From Gammaproteobacteria bacterium (lineage in GTDB: Bacteria; Pseudomonadota; Gammaproteobacteria; Pseudomonadales; Azotimanducaceae), in the NCBI GenBank assembly GCA_026706665.1, contig JAPOYI010000016.1:39713-103712 (forward strand): 64,000 nt of DNA. The letters are read 5' to 3'. Below are positions 46,189 through 55,138 of the stretch, in pieces; the stretch's first letter is position 1, and each line of letters opens with the position of its first letter. The position numbers were made by a program, and so were the translations under genes. The notes under the pieces are model-generated. The model was not told the DNA's origin. It saw only the letters and a list, made by a program, of their open reading frames with translations, and ran no database searches.

Positions 46189-46764
46189 CCTTCCCCCACC
46201 CGCGCGAGAGGCGCGGAGCGAGGACAAATTCCTCAAAAAGCCATCGGGCGACGGGTCGAACAGGCCCGCCGCCAGCCTCCTTCCCCAAGGGACCGGCGAG
46301 CCTAGCACAGAAATACTTCAATTAGCGCAAGGCCTTGCGATAGTTATCCACAGCCTCGCGCCTTTCGCGCCCCTCCGCGACGTCGGGGTAGGCGCGCCTC
46401 AGAGGATTCGGGACATTCCAGGACTGCGCAGCGCCGGGATCATCAGCCGCCCCATCTGGCAGGTTGTGTGATCGCTCAAGCAAGGCGCGGCAACTGGCAC
46501 AGGGCCAACGCCAGCGCGCATCTTCAGTGGCACAACGGGCCAAAGAACGAATCGCGGAGTCTCCTCCAAATGACCCAAACAGTCTGTCAAAACGGCCAAG
46601 GCATGCGTATTGACTACAGCGGCGAGCGGATCGGCCGATGGAACGCCGGAGATCGCCATCTGGTCGTCCATGACGCTCCCGGACGGGAAACGATCCTCCG
46701 TGAATACGGCTTCGCGCCGATTGCGCGACCGAAAGGGGGGGCGCTGGTGGAAATCAGGGGTGGA
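46189..46764. other. Intergenic region between the giant surface protein and the fixL-like gene
   Basis: About 576 bases with promoters for the two divergent units. Both strands are open in several frames owing to GC-rich composition. The start of the kinase gene is uncertain: in-frame ATGs at 46570 and 46603 could extend it into this region. A minus-strand frame ending near 46322 (with WRWPCASCRALLERS) is open but matches nothing I recognise. No terminator or operator identified. Confidence 0.4.
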
Positions 46765-47958
46765 ATGGACATCGACGGCCCACTCAACCATGATGCGCCG
46801 ATGGCGAAGGGCTCCTTTCCGACGACAGGATCCTCCGAATCGCCGCCCATCCTCGGCGAGGACAAGCTTCGCCGAGTGGTCGATGCGGCGCTCGACGGCA
46901 TGGTCGTGATCGATGCGGCGGGGACGGTTCTGCTCTACAACGCCGCGTGTGAACGGCTGTTCGGGTATGCTGCGGAGGAAGTACTCGGCAACAACGTCAA
47001 CCTGCTCATGACGCCGCGAGACCGGCGGAACCACGACACGTACATCCGGAACTACCTTCGGACGGGCAAGGCGAGGGTTATCGGAAAAGGCCGCGACGTG
47101 ACGGGGCGGCGCAAGGACGGTGCGACGTTTCCCATCCGCCTGTCGGTCGGCGAACTGCGCGACGATGCCGATGCCACGCTCTTCGTCGGTACGCTTCACG
47201 ATCTCACGGAGACGCTGCAAACCCGCGCGCACATCGAGGAGTTGCAATCGGAACTGATGCAGGTCGCGCGGGCGAACACCGTCGGCGAGATGGGGTCGGC
47301 TCTGGCGCACGAACTGACACAACCGCTGTCCGCCGTTGTCGGATTCGTCGAAGCCAGCACGGCGCTGATCGACCGGGCTGGCGGCGAGATGCCGGCCAAG
47401 GTTCGCGAATACATGGACCAGGCTGTCGCCCAGTCCCTGCGGGCTGGCGACGTCATCCGGCTGCTGCGCGAGTTCACGGCCAGAGGAGACACCGAGCGAT
47501 CCGTCAAGGACATCAACATCGTCATCGCAGAGACTTGCCGGATGGCGACATTGGGAACGGCCGCCGACGGAATCGAGTTGGAGCTGAACCTCGCCGCCGA
47601 CCTTCCGCCGGTCCTGATCGACCATGTTCAGATCCAGCAGGTCGTACTAAACCTGGTCCGCAACAGCATCGACGCCCTGGGCGATCGCGAAACGCCCGCG
47701 ATCACCGTCGAGACGGTGCTTGGCCGGGAGGCGGTCGAAGTGGTCGTCGGCGACAATGGGCCGGGGTTGTCCGCGGAAGTCCGGGAGCGGGTGTTCGAGC
47801 CGTTCGTTTCGACCAAACCGGACGGCATCGGCATCGGGCTGAGCATCTGCCGGACGATCATCGAGGCGCACGGGGGCATGATTGCATTCGATGCCGGCAC
47901 GGCTTGCGGAACGGCGTGCCGCTTTTCGGTTCCGGTCTTCGACAAATCGGTTCGATGA
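46765..47958 (+). CDS. fixL: FixL-like PAS sensor histidine kinase
   Basis: A 397-residue soluble kinase. A PAS domain (residues ~30-150) keeps the FixL oxygen-sensor pattern: His90 in RRNHDTYIRNYLRTGK, equivalent to the heme ligand, and Arg110 in IGKGRDVTGRRKDG, equivalent to the distal Arg. The kinase domain has His182 in AHELTQPLSAVVGFV, the N box LNLVRNSIDAL, GDNGPGLS and GIGIGLSICR. Start chosen at ATG 46765 after AGGGG; upstream ATGs are possible. FixL with FixJ senses oxygen and controls microaerobic or denitrification genes. The FixJ gene begins 1 bp after the stop. Confidence 0.88.
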   Translation: MDIDGPLNHDAPMAKGSFPTTGSSESPPILGEDKLRRVVDAALDGMVVIDAAGTVLLYNAACERLFGYAAEEVLGNNVNLLMTPRDRRNHDTYIRNYLRTGKARVIGKGRDVTGRRKDGATFPIRLSVGELRDDADATLFVGTLHDLTETLQTRAHIEELQSELMQVARANTVGEMGSALAHELTQPLSAVVGFVEASTALIDRAGGEMPAKVREYMDQAVAQSLRAGDVIRLLREFTARGDTERSVKDINIVIAETCRMATLGTAADGIELELNLAADLPPVLIDHVQIQQVVLNLVRNSIDALGDRETPAITVETVLGREAVEVVVGDNGPGLSAEVRERVFEPFVSTKPDGIGIGLSICRTIIEAHGGMIAFDAGTACGTACRFSVPVFDKSVR

Positions 47959-47959
47959 G

Positions 47960-48589
47960 ATGTCAGGCGAACTGATATTCCTGGTCGACGACGACGATGC
48001 CGTGCGCGCGGCGCTTCACGCGCTCCTGGAGACGGCAGGCTATCGGACAGTCCAGTTCGAGTCCGGCGCCGAGTTCCTCGAATGCCCGGACCTGGGCCGT
48101 GGGGCGTGCGTCCTGCTTGACGTAAAGATGCCGGGGCCGGACGGGCTGGAAGTTCAGCGGCGCCTGAACGATCGCGGCGAGACGCTGCCCGTGGTCATTC
48201 TCACCGGCCACGGCGACATCGCCATGGCGGTGCAGGCGATTCGCGCCGGAGCGGTCGATTTCCTGGAGAAGCCGGCAAGCCGCGACCGGTTGCTGAAGAG
48301 CGTAGCGCGGGCCGTCGACATCGACCGCAGCGTCCGGCAGGACCGGCGCGAGCGGTCCGAGATCGGGGCCCGGCTGCGGGAACTGACGAAGCGCGAACGG
48401 CAGGTGCTCGAACGGCTCGTGCTGGGAAGGACCAACAAGTTCGTCGCGCGCGAGCTGGGAGTCAGCCCCCGCACGATCGAGGTGTACCGCCGGAACGTCA
48501 TGATGAAGATGGGCGCGGAGAGCCTTTCCCACCTGGTGCGCATGACGCTCGTGGCCGGGATTGATCCGGTCGGCAACGCCGGCGGTTGA
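47960..48589 (+). CDS. fixJ: FixJ-like response regulator
   Basis: A 209-residue two-domain regulator. The receiver has the acidic cluster DDDD at residues 10-13, phospho-acceptor Asp54 in VLLDVKMPGPDG and the Lys in DFLEKPASRD. The C-terminal LuxR-type helix-turn-helix reads ELTKRERQVLERLVLGRTNK and VSPRTIEVYRRNVMMKMGAE. It starts 1 bp after the fixL-like stop, an operon. FixJ proteins activate genes at low oxygen. A strong terminator follows. Confidence 0.92.
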   Translation: MSGELIFLVDDDDAVRAALHALLETAGYRTVQFESGAEFLECPDLGRGACVLLDVKMPGPDGLEVQRRLNDRGETLPVVILTGHGDIAMAVQAIRAGAVDFLEKPASRDRLLKSVARAVDIDRSVRQDRRERSEIGARLRELTKRERQVLERLVLGRTNKFVARELGVSPRTIEVYRRNVMMKMGAESLSHLVRMTLVAGIDPVGNAGG

Positions 48590-48598
48590 GACGCGGCC

Positions 48599-48650
48599 CG
48601 ACGCAGGACCTGCGGCGTCCCGGCCCGTAGGGCCGGGCTTGCGTCGTTTT
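48599..48650 (+). terminator. Rho-independent terminator of the fixLJ operon
   Basis: CGACGCA (48599-48605) pairs with TGCGTCG (48640-48646), enclosing CCCGGCCC (48619-48626) and GGGCCGGG (48630-48637) around a GTA loop, followed by TTTTCT from 48647. It lies 10 bases after the fixJ stop codon. Confidence 0.85.
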
Positions 48651-48681
48651 CTCCAGAGTCGGCCGCTCCGGCCGCGTTCCG

Positions 48682-48878
48682 AATCCGTACTTGTACTTAG
48701 GGAAGGGACCGAAAAGACAGCAGGTCCGGGGCGCGCCTATGATTCGGTGCTGTGAGTCAACGACAGGCGGAGATAGTGGAATGGCGCCGAGAATTTCACA
48801 ATGCGAGACCGTCCGCATCGGGTCACAAAGCGTCCGATCACAACAAGTGAACGGGAGTTCAGCCTGCACTGCGGAAGT
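48682..48878. repeat. ~190-bp direct repeat, copy A (upstream of the lytic transglycosylase)
   Basis: Matches 49793-49975. Conserved blocks are CCGTACTTGTAC-TAGGGAAGG, then GACCG-AAAGACAGCA, AGTCAACGACAGGCGGAG-TAGTGG, GGGTCAC-AAGCG, and GAACGGG with CCTGCAC. Both copies lie just ahead of genes on the same strand. The minus strand is partly open in both, giving related peptides with HYLRLSLT and CCLxGPFP. It could be a small mobile or regulatory element, or a relic of gene duplication. Confidence 0.8.
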
Positions 48879-48996
48879 GGCTCCGCCATGCGTCCCGGGT
48901 CGCGGATCGCCGGTTCCCGGCTGGTTGGACGCCGGAGTGCGCGGGACGGAATCGGAGACGACCCGGAGGCGACCCGGGGGCGCGGACCTGGGTCGC

Positions 48997-49578
48997 ATGG
49001 CGCTGCTCCTGTTGGCTGCCATGTGTGCTGTTGCCGTTGCCTGTACAGCCACTCGGGCCGACGAAGAGCGTCGCACCTTCCTCGCCGTCGCCCTCCCCCA
49101 GCCAGACAGCCGCGCGACCTGGGCCGAGGAACGCGAAGCCTTTGCCGCGCGCCTGGCGCAAGCGTTCCATGTCGAGCCGTCCGTCGCGGACGAGTTCGCG
49201 GCATGGATTCTCGAATCGTCGACGCGCCAGGCGCTGCCACCCGAACTTCTGGCCAGCCTCGTCATGACGGAGAGTTCGTTCCGCAAGGATGTCCGCTCGG
49301 CAATGGGCGCAGTCGGTCCCGGCCAGGTTCGCCCCGACCTGTGGGGAGCCTGGTGCGGCGTGAACCTCGCCGAGCCCGAAGAGAACATCGACTGCGCCGC
49401 CCGAATCCTTGCGCACTACGTCGAGGTCTGCGCGCACAGAACGACGGAGGCCGAGGCATGCGCGTTGCGTTCGTACAACGTCGGGTACCGCAACCGCAAC
49501 AACCGGTACTTCGTCGCCGCCGCCGACCGCTATCTCGCCAAGATACAGCGGTATCTCGCCGACTTTCGAAGCACCTGA
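48997..49578 (+). CDS. Lytic transglycosylase-like protein (SLT domain)
   Basis: A 193-residue exported protein. The signal peptide (LLLLAAMCAVAVACTATRA) is followed by an SLT domain. The catalytic Glu lies in VMTESSFRKDVRSAMGAVGP and the GPGQV/CGVNL segment matches the GLMQ region of goose-type transglycosylases. NVGYRNRNNRYF corresponds to the conserved YNAG/GxxxVxxY area. It would cleave peptidoglycan in the periplasm. Start at ATG 48997; an upstream in-frame extension runs into repeat copy A. The Cys near the cleavage site may be lipidated. Confidence 0.8.
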   Translation: MALLLLAAMCAVAVACTATRADEERRTFLAVALPQPDSRATWAEEREAFAARLAQAFHVEPSVADEFAAWILESSTRQALPPELLASLVMTESSFRKDVRSAMGAVGPGQVRPDLWGAWCGVNLAEPEENIDCAARILAHYVEVCAHRTTEAEACALRSYNVGYRNRNNRYFVAAADRYLAKIQRYLADFRST

Positions 49579-49792
49579 GCGGCAACGGCCTCATGCTGGT
49601 TCCGACTGCGTCGCGCATGCGAGCGGAACGCCTCTTCCATGTGCGGATGACGCTCCTGGCCGGAATCGCTCAGTTCAGGCGACACCCCCAGTGGCACGCG
49701 GTTCAGTGAGGACTTTGCGGTTTTCCGACATCGTGCAAAGGGGATGCAGCCGGTATTTTTTGCAGCCTCGCGCGGCCAAGAGCTCACGCGCC

Positions 49793-49975
49793 AATCCGTA
49801 CTTGTACGTAGGGAAGGGACCGGAAAGACAGCATGCCGACCACAAGCCTATAGTGGACCAGCAAGTCAACGACAGGCGGAGGTAGTGGCATAGCCCAGTA
49901 CCAGGCCAAGCGGAACGGGTCACGAAGCGACCGGTCCAGGCGAGCGAACGGGGTTTCATCCTGCACAACGGAGTG
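49793..49975. repeat. ~190-bp direct repeat, copy B (upstream of the NirDL-like gene)
   Basis: Second copy of the 48682-48878 repeat. The same blocks appear in the same order, with conservation ending about 60 bases before the NirDL-like start. The 49579-50036 gap otherwise has no gene I can support. The blocks are separated by unconserved stretches of similar length, which suggests divergence from one ancestral element rather than chance. Confidence 0.8.
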
Positions 49976-50036
49976 CACCCCGTGCAACGTTCCGAATCGC
50001 GGGTCGAGTTCGCCCAGGCAGTTGCAGAGAATCCGC

Positions 50037-51041
50037 ATGGCAGGCACCGCCTCGGTCGCGCACGAGGCACCGGCCCCCGACTGGCTGGACTGGCAATTGC
50101 TCGACGCTTGCCGACGCGACTTCCCGGTCTGCGAGAGGCCTTTCGAGGAGATTGCGCGCCGCGTCGATAGCCGGACGGACGAGGTGCTCCGGCGTTTCGA
50201 GGCGCTTGAGCGGTGCGGCGTGGTGAACTGGATCGGTCCTGTGACCGCGACGGAACCCGTCGGTGCGATCACCCTGGTGGCGATGGCGGTCCCGAAGGCG
50301 CGGCTCCGTTCGATCAGGGAAGCGGTGATCCGCTATCGAGGTGTCGACCACATTTGCGAGCGCGAGCACGAGTTCAACCTCTGGTTTGCGCTGGCGGCTC
50401 CGAACGCGGGGAATCTCTACGACGCCGTCGCCGACATTCGCCGGCGCACGGGCGTCGAGGTTCTCGACCTGCGCCTCGAGCGGGACTATCGGGGAGATGT
50501 CGAACTCAGAACACCTCGCCAGACATCGCCCGGGATCTGTTGTGCTGCAACGGAAACGGCACCGGGACGGTACCCGCCCCTCGATGCGTCCGACAGTCGT
50601 CTCCTGGCGACCATCCAGGAAGGGTTGCCGCTTGTCGAGCGCCCCTACGCGGCGGCGGCGAAACGGGCCGGCATCTCCGAGGCGCAGGCCATTGAGCGGC
50701 TGACGTGTCTGCTGGACGAAGGCTTGATCGCGAGCATGGGAGTGGCCGCGCACCATGGCTCGCCCGGTTTTGGAGCAGACGCGCTGGTGGTATTCGACGT
50801 CTCGCGCCATGCGGTGGACATGGTCGGCGAACGGCTTGCCGAGGCCGCGTGGGTCGAGCAGTGCCATCGGTGCATCCCCCGTGCCCCGATCTGGCCGTAC
50901 AACCTGTACTGCACACTACATGATCGGGACCTGGCCAGGTTGATCTGCTGGGTGGACGATGAATTCTGCGGAACGATCCGCTGTCCGCGGCGCGCAGTGC
51001 TGCCTTCCCGCAACTGTTACAGCGCCTGCGAAGAGCACTGA
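50037..51041 (+). CDS. nirDL: Siroheme decarboxylase, fused NirD-NirL type (AsnC/Lrp-like fold)
   Basis: A 334-residue protein with two Lrp/AsnC-fold halves. The first (~12-150) has LLDACRRDFPVCERPFEEIA and the diagnostic VDHICEREHEFNLWFALAAP. The second (~185-330) has LLATIQEGLPLVERPYAAAA and CHRCIPRAPIWPYNLYCTLH. These blocks identify the heme d1/AhbAB siroheme decarboxylase family, removing two acetate carboxyl groups as CO2. Heme d1 serves cytochrome cd1 nitrite reductase (NirS) in denitrification. It is an orphan here; other nir genes must lie elsewhere. Start at ATG 50037; a TTG at 50022 is in frame. Confidence 0.87.
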   Translation: MAGTASVAHEAPAPDWLDWQLLDACRRDFPVCERPFEEIARRVDSRTDEVLRRFEALERCGVVNWIGPVTATEPVGAITLVAMAVPKARLRSIREAVIRYRGVDHICEREHEFNLWFALAAPNAGNLYDAVADIRRRTGVEVLDLRLERDYRGDVELRTPRQTSPGICCAATETAPGRYPPLDASDSRLLATIQEGLPLVERPYAAAAKRAGISEAQAIERLTCLLDEGLIASMGVAAHHGSPGFGADALVVFDVSRHAVDMVGERLAEAAWVEQCHRCIPRAPIWPYNLYCTLHDRDLARLICWVDDEFCGTIRCPRRAVLPSRNCYSACEEH

Positions 51042-51244
51042 CACCCGCGTCGAGGACCGTCGACCGGGCGACAGGGTAGCGAAGGCAAGATGTTGCGAAC
51101 CCAGTTGTGGAAAAGCACCGTGGTGACGGTGGCGTCTTCGTCGGCCACACGGACGAACGGATACGCAAGGGACTTCAGAACCTTGCGAGAACCGGGAAGG
51201 TCAAGCACAACGGTATGCGGAGTCGCGCATCGCACGTGGGGTCG

Positions 51245-51640
51245 ATACAGGCCGGAGAAGCGACCGTACCATCGGGGCCGTTCGGAATAGTGATGGGAAG
51301 CCCGGTCGAGGGCAACGGTGGCAAAACAAGATTTGCAGGCGGATGTGAGCTTCCCTACGATGACGTTATTCCGGCGCCTCCCGGATTCAACAAGATGGTT
51401 GTGCATGGGACAAGAACCACTGGGGTGTGTCGGATCGGTCTCACATTGGAAACGAAGAACGATCCTGACGGTTTCGAACGGCTCAAGGGTGTGTTGGTCA
51501 CCAAATATGGTGAACCATGGTCGGAAGAACAGAATCCTGTCTTCAATTCATCCCAGTGGGAGGTGAATCCAAGCGGGCACAACGGAATCGGGGGTATTCT
51601 GCCACTTCAAATCGGCGTAGACGCGAGTCTCTCCCGTAGT
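51245..51640 (+). pseudogene. Fragment of a conserved exported protein
   Basis: Within the 664-base gap 51042-51705, this stretch encodes GPFGIVMGSPVEGNGGKT, PAPPGFNKMVVHGTRTTGVC and FERLKGVLVTKYGEPWSEE. These resemble a family of small periplasmic proteins of unknown function that normally start with a signal peptide. Here no signal or convincing start precedes it, and the frame after NPSGHNGIG loses similarity, suggesting a frameshift. Base composition is less GC-rich than neighbours. Only partly supported; the remaining 51042-51244 shows nothing. Confidence 0.45.
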
Positions 51641-51705
51641 GTGTCACATTTGCGGGCGGGTCACCGGACTGCCAATGTGAGAAATTTCCGGAGGGAGTCG
51701 GACGG

Positions 51706-52944
51706 GTGAAATTCGGAATCTTCTACGAACACCAGTTGCCGCGGGACTGGCAGGAAGACAGCGAGCATCGGCTGTTCAAGGACTCACTCACCCAGATCGA
51801 ACTGGCCGACCGGCTGGGGTTCGACTACGCCTGGGAAGTCGAGCATCACTTCCTCGAGGAGTACTCGCACTCGTCCGCGCCCGAGGTCTTTCTCGCGGCC
51901 GCCAGCCAGCGCACCCGGAACATCCGGCTCGGCCACGGGATCGTGCAGCTCACCACCAACCATCCCGCACGCGTGGCGGAGCGAGTGGCGACGCTGGACC
52001 TGATCTCGGACGGGCGCGTCGAACTCGGGCTCGGCGAAGGCGCCTCGGTCACAGAACTACACCCTTTCAACCTGCGATTTCGCGACAAGCGCCTCATCTG
52101 GGAGGACGCCGTGCGCTGCACCCTGCCGATGTTCTGGAACCACGGCTGGGAGTACGAGGGCGAGTTCTTTCACTTCCCGCACCGCGCGGTGGTGCCGAAA
52201 CCGCTGCAGAAGCCGCACCCGCCGCTATGGGTCGCCTGCTCGCAACTCGACACCATCCGCTATGCCGCGCACCGGGGCATGGGATGCCTCTGCTTCAAGT
52301 TCGTAAGTCTCGACGCGGCCAAGGCCTGGGTGCACGCCTACTACAACACCTACGTGCACGACCAGGAGAAACTCTGCGAATACCAGGCCAACCCCAACAT
52401 CGCGGTCGTCTCCGGCTTCATGTGCGCCGAAACAGACGAGGAGGCCTGGGAAAAGGCGGACGGCTGGACGTTCTTTCAGTTCGCCCTGCAGCTCTATAAC
52501 AAGGAAGGTCCGTTCGAGCCGGGCGGCGTCAATTTCTGGGAACGCTACCAGGGGTGGAAAAAGACACCCGCGGGGCAGAAACGGTCGGGCAGCGAACTCA
52601 TCGGCTCGCCGGAGACCATCGCCGAGCGCCTGCGCGAACTGGAAAAGGCACACGTCGACCAGGTCATCCTGCTCAACCAGGCGGGCAAGAATTCACATGA
52701 AGATATATGTGCAAGTCTTCAACTTTTCGCGGAAAAAGTAATGCCACAGTTCCAGGGGCGCCATTCTGAACAGGAGGCCTGGAAGACTGCGGTACTGAAC
52801 CGCGAGATCCAGCTTGAGGAGATCGATACCGAGCCGTTCAACTTCGCCGCGCGCCTCAAGCCGACCAAGCCGCCGAGCCGGGAGGGCCGCGACCTGGTCG
52901 GCGGCGTCAGCGGCCGTCCGGCGGCGCGGGCGATCCGGAACTAG
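51706..52944 (+). CDS. LLM-class flavin-dependent oxidoreductase
   Basis: A 412-residue luciferase-like monooxygenase with a TIM barrel using reduced FMN or F420. Family features are the N-terminal MKFGIFYEHQLP, EVEHHFLEEYSHSSAPEVFL, TTNHPARVAERVATLDLISDGR (cofactor phosphate) and GSPETIAERLREL. GTG start with GGAGG upstream. The C-terminal ~60 residues are a charged extension not seen in short relatives. The substrate is unknown; members oxidise alkanes, nitriles or aromatic side-chains. Possibly co-transcribed with nothing; the next gene is convergent. Confidence 0.9.
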   Translation: MKFGIFYEHQLPRDWQEDSEHRLFKDSLTQIELADRLGFDYAWEVEHHFLEEYSHSSAPEVFLAAASQRTRNIRLGHGIVQLTTNHPARVAERVATLDLISDGRVELGLGEGASVTELHPFNLRFRDKRLIWEDAVRCTLPMFWNHGWEYEGEFFHFPHRAVVPKPLQKPHPPLWVACSQLDTIRYAAHRGMGCLCFKFVSLDAAKAWVHAYYNTYVHDQEKLCEYQANPNIAVVSGFMCAETDEEAWEKADGWTFFQFALQLYNKEGPFEPGGVNFWERYQGWKKTPAGQKRSGSELIGSPETIAERLRELEKAHVDQVILLNQAGKNSHEDICASLQLFAEKVMPQFQGRHSEQEAWKTAVLNREIQLEEIDTEPFNFAARLKPTKPPSREGRDLVGGVSGRPAARAIRN

Positions 52945-52957
52945 GGCGAGAGCTTCG

Positions 52958-53728
52958 TCAAGCTGCGGATGCCGACCGTTCGTCAGCATTCGGACAGTCC
53001 AGATTCACACCGTCCATGACTGTTCCTGGTTGACCCAGGTCCCGCGCGCGCACCACCGCACCACGGCCGAAGCGGGCAACCACGTCGTCCACGGTCGTCT
53101 CCAGGCTACGGCGCTGGGCGTCTTCGTACAGGTCGAGCTGTCGTGGCCCCGTTCTCCAGTCGAGGTCGAATACCGCCATGCCGACGAGTCGAAACGGCCC
53201 TGGATGATCGAATTCATTCAGCAGCCTTCTACCGACCGCGAAGAACTCGGATGCGAGATCGACTCGTTTGTCGAGCGTCCGCTGGCGCGTCAACAACTCG
53301 AAACGGCTGGTCTTCAGCACCACGCGCACGCCGCCGGCGACATAGCGCTTGGACCTGGCGCGCCGGGCGATGCGGTCCGCCGCGCGGCGCAGGTGTAGTT
53401 CCATGTCCTCCCGCCGTGAGACGTCCGCCCTTAGGGTCCGCGTCGAGCCAATGCTCTTGGCCGTCCTCGCCCGTTCGACCGAACGCGAATCCGACCCGTG
53501 CGCCAGATCGTGGATGCGCCCACCCACACTGCCGAACTGCTGGCGGAGCAGGCGAATGTCGGTGCTTGCGATGTCGCCGATGACCCTGTAGCCGAGTGCC
53601 TCGAGGCGCGGCGCCGTCTTCTTTCCCACGCCCCAGAGTTTCGTCATGCGTCCATGTCCGCGTGCGCGACGATTGCCGGCCACCTCTGCACAAGACGGAC
53701 AATACTGTATGTACCCACAGCACATCAA
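52958..53728 (-). pseudogene. 5'-truncated Y-family DNA polymerase (DinB/Pol IV)
   Basis: About 230 residues match the thumb and little-finger part of Pol IV: KLWGVGKKTAPRLEALGYRV (HhH), GRIHDLAHGSDSRSV, KSIGSTRTLRADVSRREDME, and VRVVLKTSRFELLTRQRTLD. The palm with its DxD/SxDE catalytic residues is absent; the frame opens near 53728 with no palm sequence. The linker AEVAGNRRARGHGRMTK looks like the short residue before WGVG with a deletion. It cannot polymerise DNA. It lies just upstream of a D-2-hydroxyacid dehydrogenase on the same strand. A short separate role is possible but unlikely. Confidence 0.78.
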
Positions 53729-53787
53729 AACCTGCGGGAGCCAGGATGGATGCCGGGCCGGTCAGTTCAGCCGGTCGGTCCCCGCAC

Positions 53788-54831
53788 CTACGAGAGCGGC
53801 TGCCAACGCCGCAGGTTCGTTCGGGACAATACCGAGGGGTTCACCGCGCTGCGGGGCCAAAGACCCTGCAATACCATTGCCAGCTCCCTGCCGAGCCGGC
53901 GGCGCGACTCGGGCCCCATGCGGGCCGACGCCGAGGCCATGTGCGGCGTACAGGCCACGTTGTCCATGTGCAGCAAGGGGTTGCTGGTCGAAACCGGCTC
54001 CTGCTCGAATACGTCCAGCGCCGCGCCGGCGATCGCCTTCGATTCGAGCGCGCGGATCAACGCTTCTTCGTCCACCGTCTTGCCACGTCCGTTGTTGATG
54101 AAGAGCGCCGAAGTCTTCATGCGCGCGAAATGCTCGTCCGACAGCATATGGTGGGTCTGGGCGTTGAGCGGGGCGTGCATGGACACGAAGTCGGACCGCT
54201 CCAGGAGTTCGAACAGGCTTGTTATCGGCTCCACGTTGGCCTTCGTCATCTCCAGCTCTCCAACGAAGGGGTCGTAGGCGATGACGCGCAATCCGAATAC
54301 ATGGCAGCGCCGAGCTACCGCCCTGGCGACATTGCCGAACGAAATCAGGCCAATCGTGCAGCCCCACATTCTCGGAATGTCGTCGTGGTATGGCCGCCCC
54401 TCGCGCCAGCGCCCGTCCCTGGTCATCTGGTGCATCAGCAGGAGGCGCCGGTGGGCTGCCAGCAACAGCATTATTGTGTGGTCGGCAACCTCGTCGATGA
54501 AAACATCGGGGACGTTGGTGACCACGATGTCGTGGTCGGTGGCCGCATTGACGTCGACGGTGTCGGCTCCGACACTGCCCAGCCCGATGACGACGCACTT
54601 GTTCAGGTTGGAGATGATGTGGCGATTCAGGTAGCGGCCTCGAGCGATCAGCGCGTCGGCATCGTCCCTGACGGCCTCGATGAACTCGTCGTCGCTCTGG
54701 GCCGGCACTTCGACGATCTCGGCGCCGATCGGGTCGAGCGCGTCCCGTTCCAAGGTGAATCGAGACTCCGCCCCGTCGTGCGCGGGGCCGGCCTGCCCCT
54801 GGACCATTACCGTGTAGTTGCGGTCAGCCAT
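53788..54831 (-). CDS. D-2-hydroxyacid dehydrogenase (NAD-dependent)
   Basis: A 347-residue dehydrogenase interconverting 2-keto and D-2-hydroxy acids. The NAD domain starts GCTIGLISFGNVARAVARR, where the second Gly of GxGxxG is Ser. NAD-ribose Asp is in IAYDPFVGE, the catalytic Arg in FINNGRGKTVDEEAL, the Glu in DVFEQEP and the His in CTPHMAS. It starts at 54831. The C-terminus is about average. Single gene on the minus strand, upstream of the dinB remnant. The substrate (glyoxylate, lactate or phosphoglycerate) cannot be fixed. Confidence 0.9.
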   Translation of the reverse strand: MADRNYTVMVQGQAGPAHDGAESRFTLERDALDPIGAEIVEVPAQSDDEFIEAVRDDADALIARGRYLNRHIISNLNKCVVIGLGSVGADTVDVNAATDHDIVVTNVPDVFIDEVADHTIMLLLAAHRRLLLMHQMTRDGRWREGRPYHDDIPRMWGCTIGLISFGNVARAVARRCHVFGLRVIAYDPFVGELEMTKANVEPITSLFELLERSDFVSMHAPLNAQTHHMLSDEHFARMKTSALFINNGRGKTVDEEALIRALESKAIAGAALDVFEQEPVSTSNPLLHMDNVACTPHMASASARMGPESRRRLGRELAMVLQGLWPRSAVNPSVLSRTNLRRWQPLS

Positions 54832-55138
54832 GTTTCTTGCTCGTCCTCAAAGGGTATGCGGGTGGGACCGGATTCCGTACTGCAATGCCGGTTGCGTCAA
54901 AGCGTACTGCGACACGACCGGACAAAGCCAGCCCGACGGTCAGGCGGTATTGGGTCAGTCTGAAACATCAGATTTCGCGGCACGCTTCTTGTATGGGCCG
55001 CAAGAACGTGCGTCATTTTGATTTTGTGCCAGCGTCCCTCGACTTTTCCCCGTCGATGGACCAAAGAACCATGGTCGGCAGCGCGCCGACCAGAAACCCA
55101 GATCCGCGAGCCACCGGTCCTAGCGGTCGAATACTCCG
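54832..55138. other. Intergenic region with no identified feature
   Basis: About 307 bases between the dehydrogenase gene and the small helical protein gene. All frames are interrupted or low in coding character. I see no RNA gene or clear terminator; a promoter for the minus-strand dehydrogenase gene should be present near 54850-54950. Confidence 0.4.

Noticed and set aside
46322..46543. 73-codon minus-strand frame with several Cys/Trp (RWRWPCASCRALLERS) before the fixL-like gene
   Set aside because: TTG start only, no ribosome-binding site, no recognised family. Mentioned under the intergenic entry.
48684..49975. CRISPR array
   Set aside because: Only two long diverged copies over 1 kb apart; no short regularly spaced repeats and no cas gene.
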